From Methanosphaera sp. rholeuAM130 (GTDB lineage: Archaea > Methanobacteriota > Methanobacteria > Methanobacteriales > Methanobacteriaceae), in NCBI GenBank assembly GCA_003266065.1, contig MUZY01000002.1:6049-11681 (forward strand): DNA of 5,633 bases. Reading direction: 5' to 3'. The notes under the pieces were generated by a model. It did not search any database. It was not told where the DNA came from and saw nothing but the letters and a program-made list of their open reading frames with translations. Below, in pieces: positions 4,059 to 5,633 of this stretch. Each line of letters begins with the position of its first letter. The first letter of the stretch is position 1. The position numbers were made by a program, and so were the translations under genes.

Positions 4059-5633
4059 TCATTGTCTTTTCTTCTTTCTTTTTTTCTGACTTTTCAAGTC
4101 TTCAAGAACTCTTTTGTTAATGTAGTTTCCCTTATTGAGTTTTGAATAGGAAATTTCCTTAATGCTGTCGGAGTATACTCTGCTTGGATTTTCATCCCTT
4201 AACCGTTGGATGTAAAGGTTTATAATCTTATTGATGTAGTTGGCGGTTGTGAATCTGCAGTCCAATGCAATGTTTTCTATTCCCATATTTTTAATCTCAT
4301 CAATCTCATCGATTAAGCACAGCATGTCATTGTTTAAAAAGTGGCTCTGTCTGTTGTAGTCAAAGTAAATCTTGTACTTTTTATTGTTGTCCTTATCTTC
4401 CAGTACGACATACTCCCCACTTTCAATATCCAGGTCGAAGCCACCTTTTAAGTTACTGAAGTCGTCCTTGGATACCATTATCTCCTGATTTCCCTGTACG
4501 ATTAATTCCAGTTTGGTGTCATATTCCCCGGATTTTCTTACGAGATTCTCTATTTCCTCTTTGCTTAGTTCACTTGAAATGGTGGCTGCCTTGAAGTTGT
4601 TCTTCTCAAGCATTGCAACGCTGTAGTTGTTCCATATGTTAAGGTTATGTGATGCGTAAACGTTGGTGTTCGGGAAGCTTCTTGTAAGGGAAGGGGAATC
4701 TCCCATAACTGATATGTGGATATTTTCATCGCTTAGTTTTTCATGAATCCTCTTAATCTTATCGAGGTCCTCATCGGACGTGAAGGCCGAAAGTACCCAT
4801 ACCACTTCCTTATCGGATGCTATGCCAGCTGCCTGTCTTAGAAGGTCTTCTATGTTTTCGAAGTAATCCTCCTTATTGTCGTAGATGTATGAAGCGTCGA
4901 AGTATATTCTGTTTATCGGATTTCTGTTTGCTATAGTCAACAGTTCAAGATTATCCACATATACATTCAATCCAACATAAGTGGCTTTTTCGTTGGCATA
5001 TTCATTATTCTTACTTTCCTTTGCAAGTTTCTTGATGGTTTTCCTGGTTTCATCCTGTTTAATCTCATCTGGAATGAATGATTTTAACAGTTTGTCACCG
5101 GCAATTTCCAACACTTTTCTTCTGATGTTGTTAATCTTGGCAAGAGGCATAAAAAGATTATCCGGAAAATCGTTCACACGGATATTCTTAATCAAAAATG
5201 GAGTATCACCTGTTTTGGACATCTGATTAACTATCATTTCTTCGGTAACGGGTTTGTTTATTGCCTTGTCAAATTTGCGTTCTGATTTATATCCGAAGCT
5301 GATGATTTTGCCGTTTGCTTTAAAGCTTGCATTGACTGCCATCTGCATCTTTTTGTTGCATGAAATGTCCAATGAGATTGGAACGGTTGATTTGATGTGT
5401 TCCTCTCTATACTGTTTCTGTTTGTCGTGCAGCGTTTTGGAGTAGCTGATGTATACCTCGGAGCCGACGCGAATGTCACGGGTCGTATCTATGAGGATAT
5501 GATTGTCGTCCTGTTCTATTATTTTGTCCAGATAAATGCCTCTGATGTGATTGTTATGTTTAAATCCGATGCCGTCACCCTTTACGAGGGTTGGATGATT
5601 GTCGTTTTCAAATTCAATATCGACAAGTGTATC
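4059..5633 (-). CDS. U32-family protein with DUF3656-type domain, C-terminal 524 residues (5'-truncated by window edge)
   Basis: The frame stays open from the TGA stop to the last base of the window, giving 524 residues. A TTG at 5370-5372 is internal because coding continues upstream through VGSEVYISYSKTL. Visible residues 1 to about 190 match the DUF3656-type domain of long U32 proteins: the VKGDGIGFK and VGSEVYI beta segments, KTGDTPF (140-146) and LAKINNIRRK (164-173). A second U32-like barrel half follows: NVYVDNLELL, VMGDSPSL, HNLNIWNNYS (to 338), TISSELS (351-357) and ELIVQGNQEIMVSKDD (to 391). It ends in a very basic tail, KKRKKKRQ. U32 members include tRNA hydroxylase TrhP and 23S rRNA C2501 hydroxylation factor RlhA (YdcP), which carries this domain; others were named collagenase-like peptidases. 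An RNA-modification role is inferred. The catalytic N-terminal barrel is outside the window. Confidence 0.82.
   Translation of the reverse strand, partial: DTLVDIEFENDNHPTLVKGDGIGFKHNNHIRGIYLDKIIEQDDNHILIDTTRDIRVGSEVYISYSKTLHDKQKQYREEHIKSTVPISLDISCNKKMQMAVNASFKANGKIISFGYKSERKFDKAINKPVTEEMIVNQMSKTGDTPFLIKNIRVNDFPDNLFMPLAKINNIRRKVLEIAGDKLLKSFIPDEIKQDETRKTIKKLAKESKNNEYANEKATYVGLNVYVDNLELLTIANRNPINRIYFDASYIYDNKEDYFENIEDLLRQAAGIASDKEVVWVLSAFTSDEDLDKIKRIHEKLSDENIHISVMGDSPSLTRSFPNTNVYASHNLNIWNNYSVAMLEKNNFKAATISSELSKEEIENLVRKSGEYDTKLELIVQGNQEIMVSKDDFSNLKGGFDLDIESGEYVVLEDKDNNKKYKIYFDYNRQSHFLNNDMLCLIDEIDEIKNMGIENIALDCRFTTANYINKIINLYIQRLRDENPSRVYSDSIKEISYSKLNKGNYINKRVLEDLKSQKKRKKKRQ

Noticed and set aside
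4019..4089. C/D-box sRNA candidate: CTGATGA (4019-4025) with CTGA (4086-4089)
   Set aside because: The C box lacks the purine start, there is no D'/C' pair, no terminal stem is visible, and half of it lies in antisense to the U32 coding end.
4059..5372. A complete 437-residue gene starting at TTG 5372
   Set aside because: Translating the same frame from 5373 to 5633 gives 87 more residues without a stop, and they contain family-typical DUF3656 segments. The real start is outside the window.

Overview
The window looks like chromosomal DNA of a mesophilic methanogenic archaeon, most likely Methanobacteriales. Methanosphaera fits best and Methanobrevibacter is possible. The basis is the very AT-rich DNA with strongly AT-biased intergenic spacers, Asn/Lys/Ile-rich proteins, an archaeal short-form adenylosuccinate synthetase, an anaerobic (cobalt-early) corrin-ring methyltransferase, archaeal TATA-like boxes and oligo-T terminators. 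The genus is inferred from composition and protein feel, not from any search.

Layout from left to right: (1) the C-terminal end of a membrane-anchored family 2 glycosyltransferase (+), cut by the left edge; (2) a 158-base AT-rich spacer with a likely promoter; (3) cbiF (+), cobalt-precorrin-4 C11-methyltransferase of cobamide synthesis, ending in a hairpin and T-tract terminator that overlaps its stop codon; (4) a convergent radical SAM protein of unknown function (-) with an unusual CX4CX2C cluster motif; (5) purA (-), adenylosuccinate synthetase, lying upstream of the radical SAM gene and separated from it by a 110-base spacer with two T8 tracts, so the two are probably separate units; (6) a 283-base, extremely AT-rich divergent promoter region; (7) a small GNAT acetyltransferase (+); (8) a 63-base convergent spacer; (9) the C-terminal 524 residues of a long U32-family protein (-) with a DUF3656-type domain, whose reading frame is open through the right edge.

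The genes do not form one operon or pathway. They are mostly single transcription units in alternating orientations, typical of ordinary housekeeping sequence in this group: corrinoid synthesis (needed for methyl transfer in methanogenesis), AMP synthesis, cell-surface or lipid-linked sugar transfer, and probable rRNA/tRNA modification or peptidase-like U32 activity. I see no mobile element, CRISPR array, tRNA, rRNA or defence island, and no convincing new multi-gene system. The points most worth a second look are the atypical radical SAM motif, loss of the expected cysteines in the C-terminal U32 barrel, the poorly placed Shine-Dalgarno sequence before the GNAT gene, and repeated promoter-proximal motifs.
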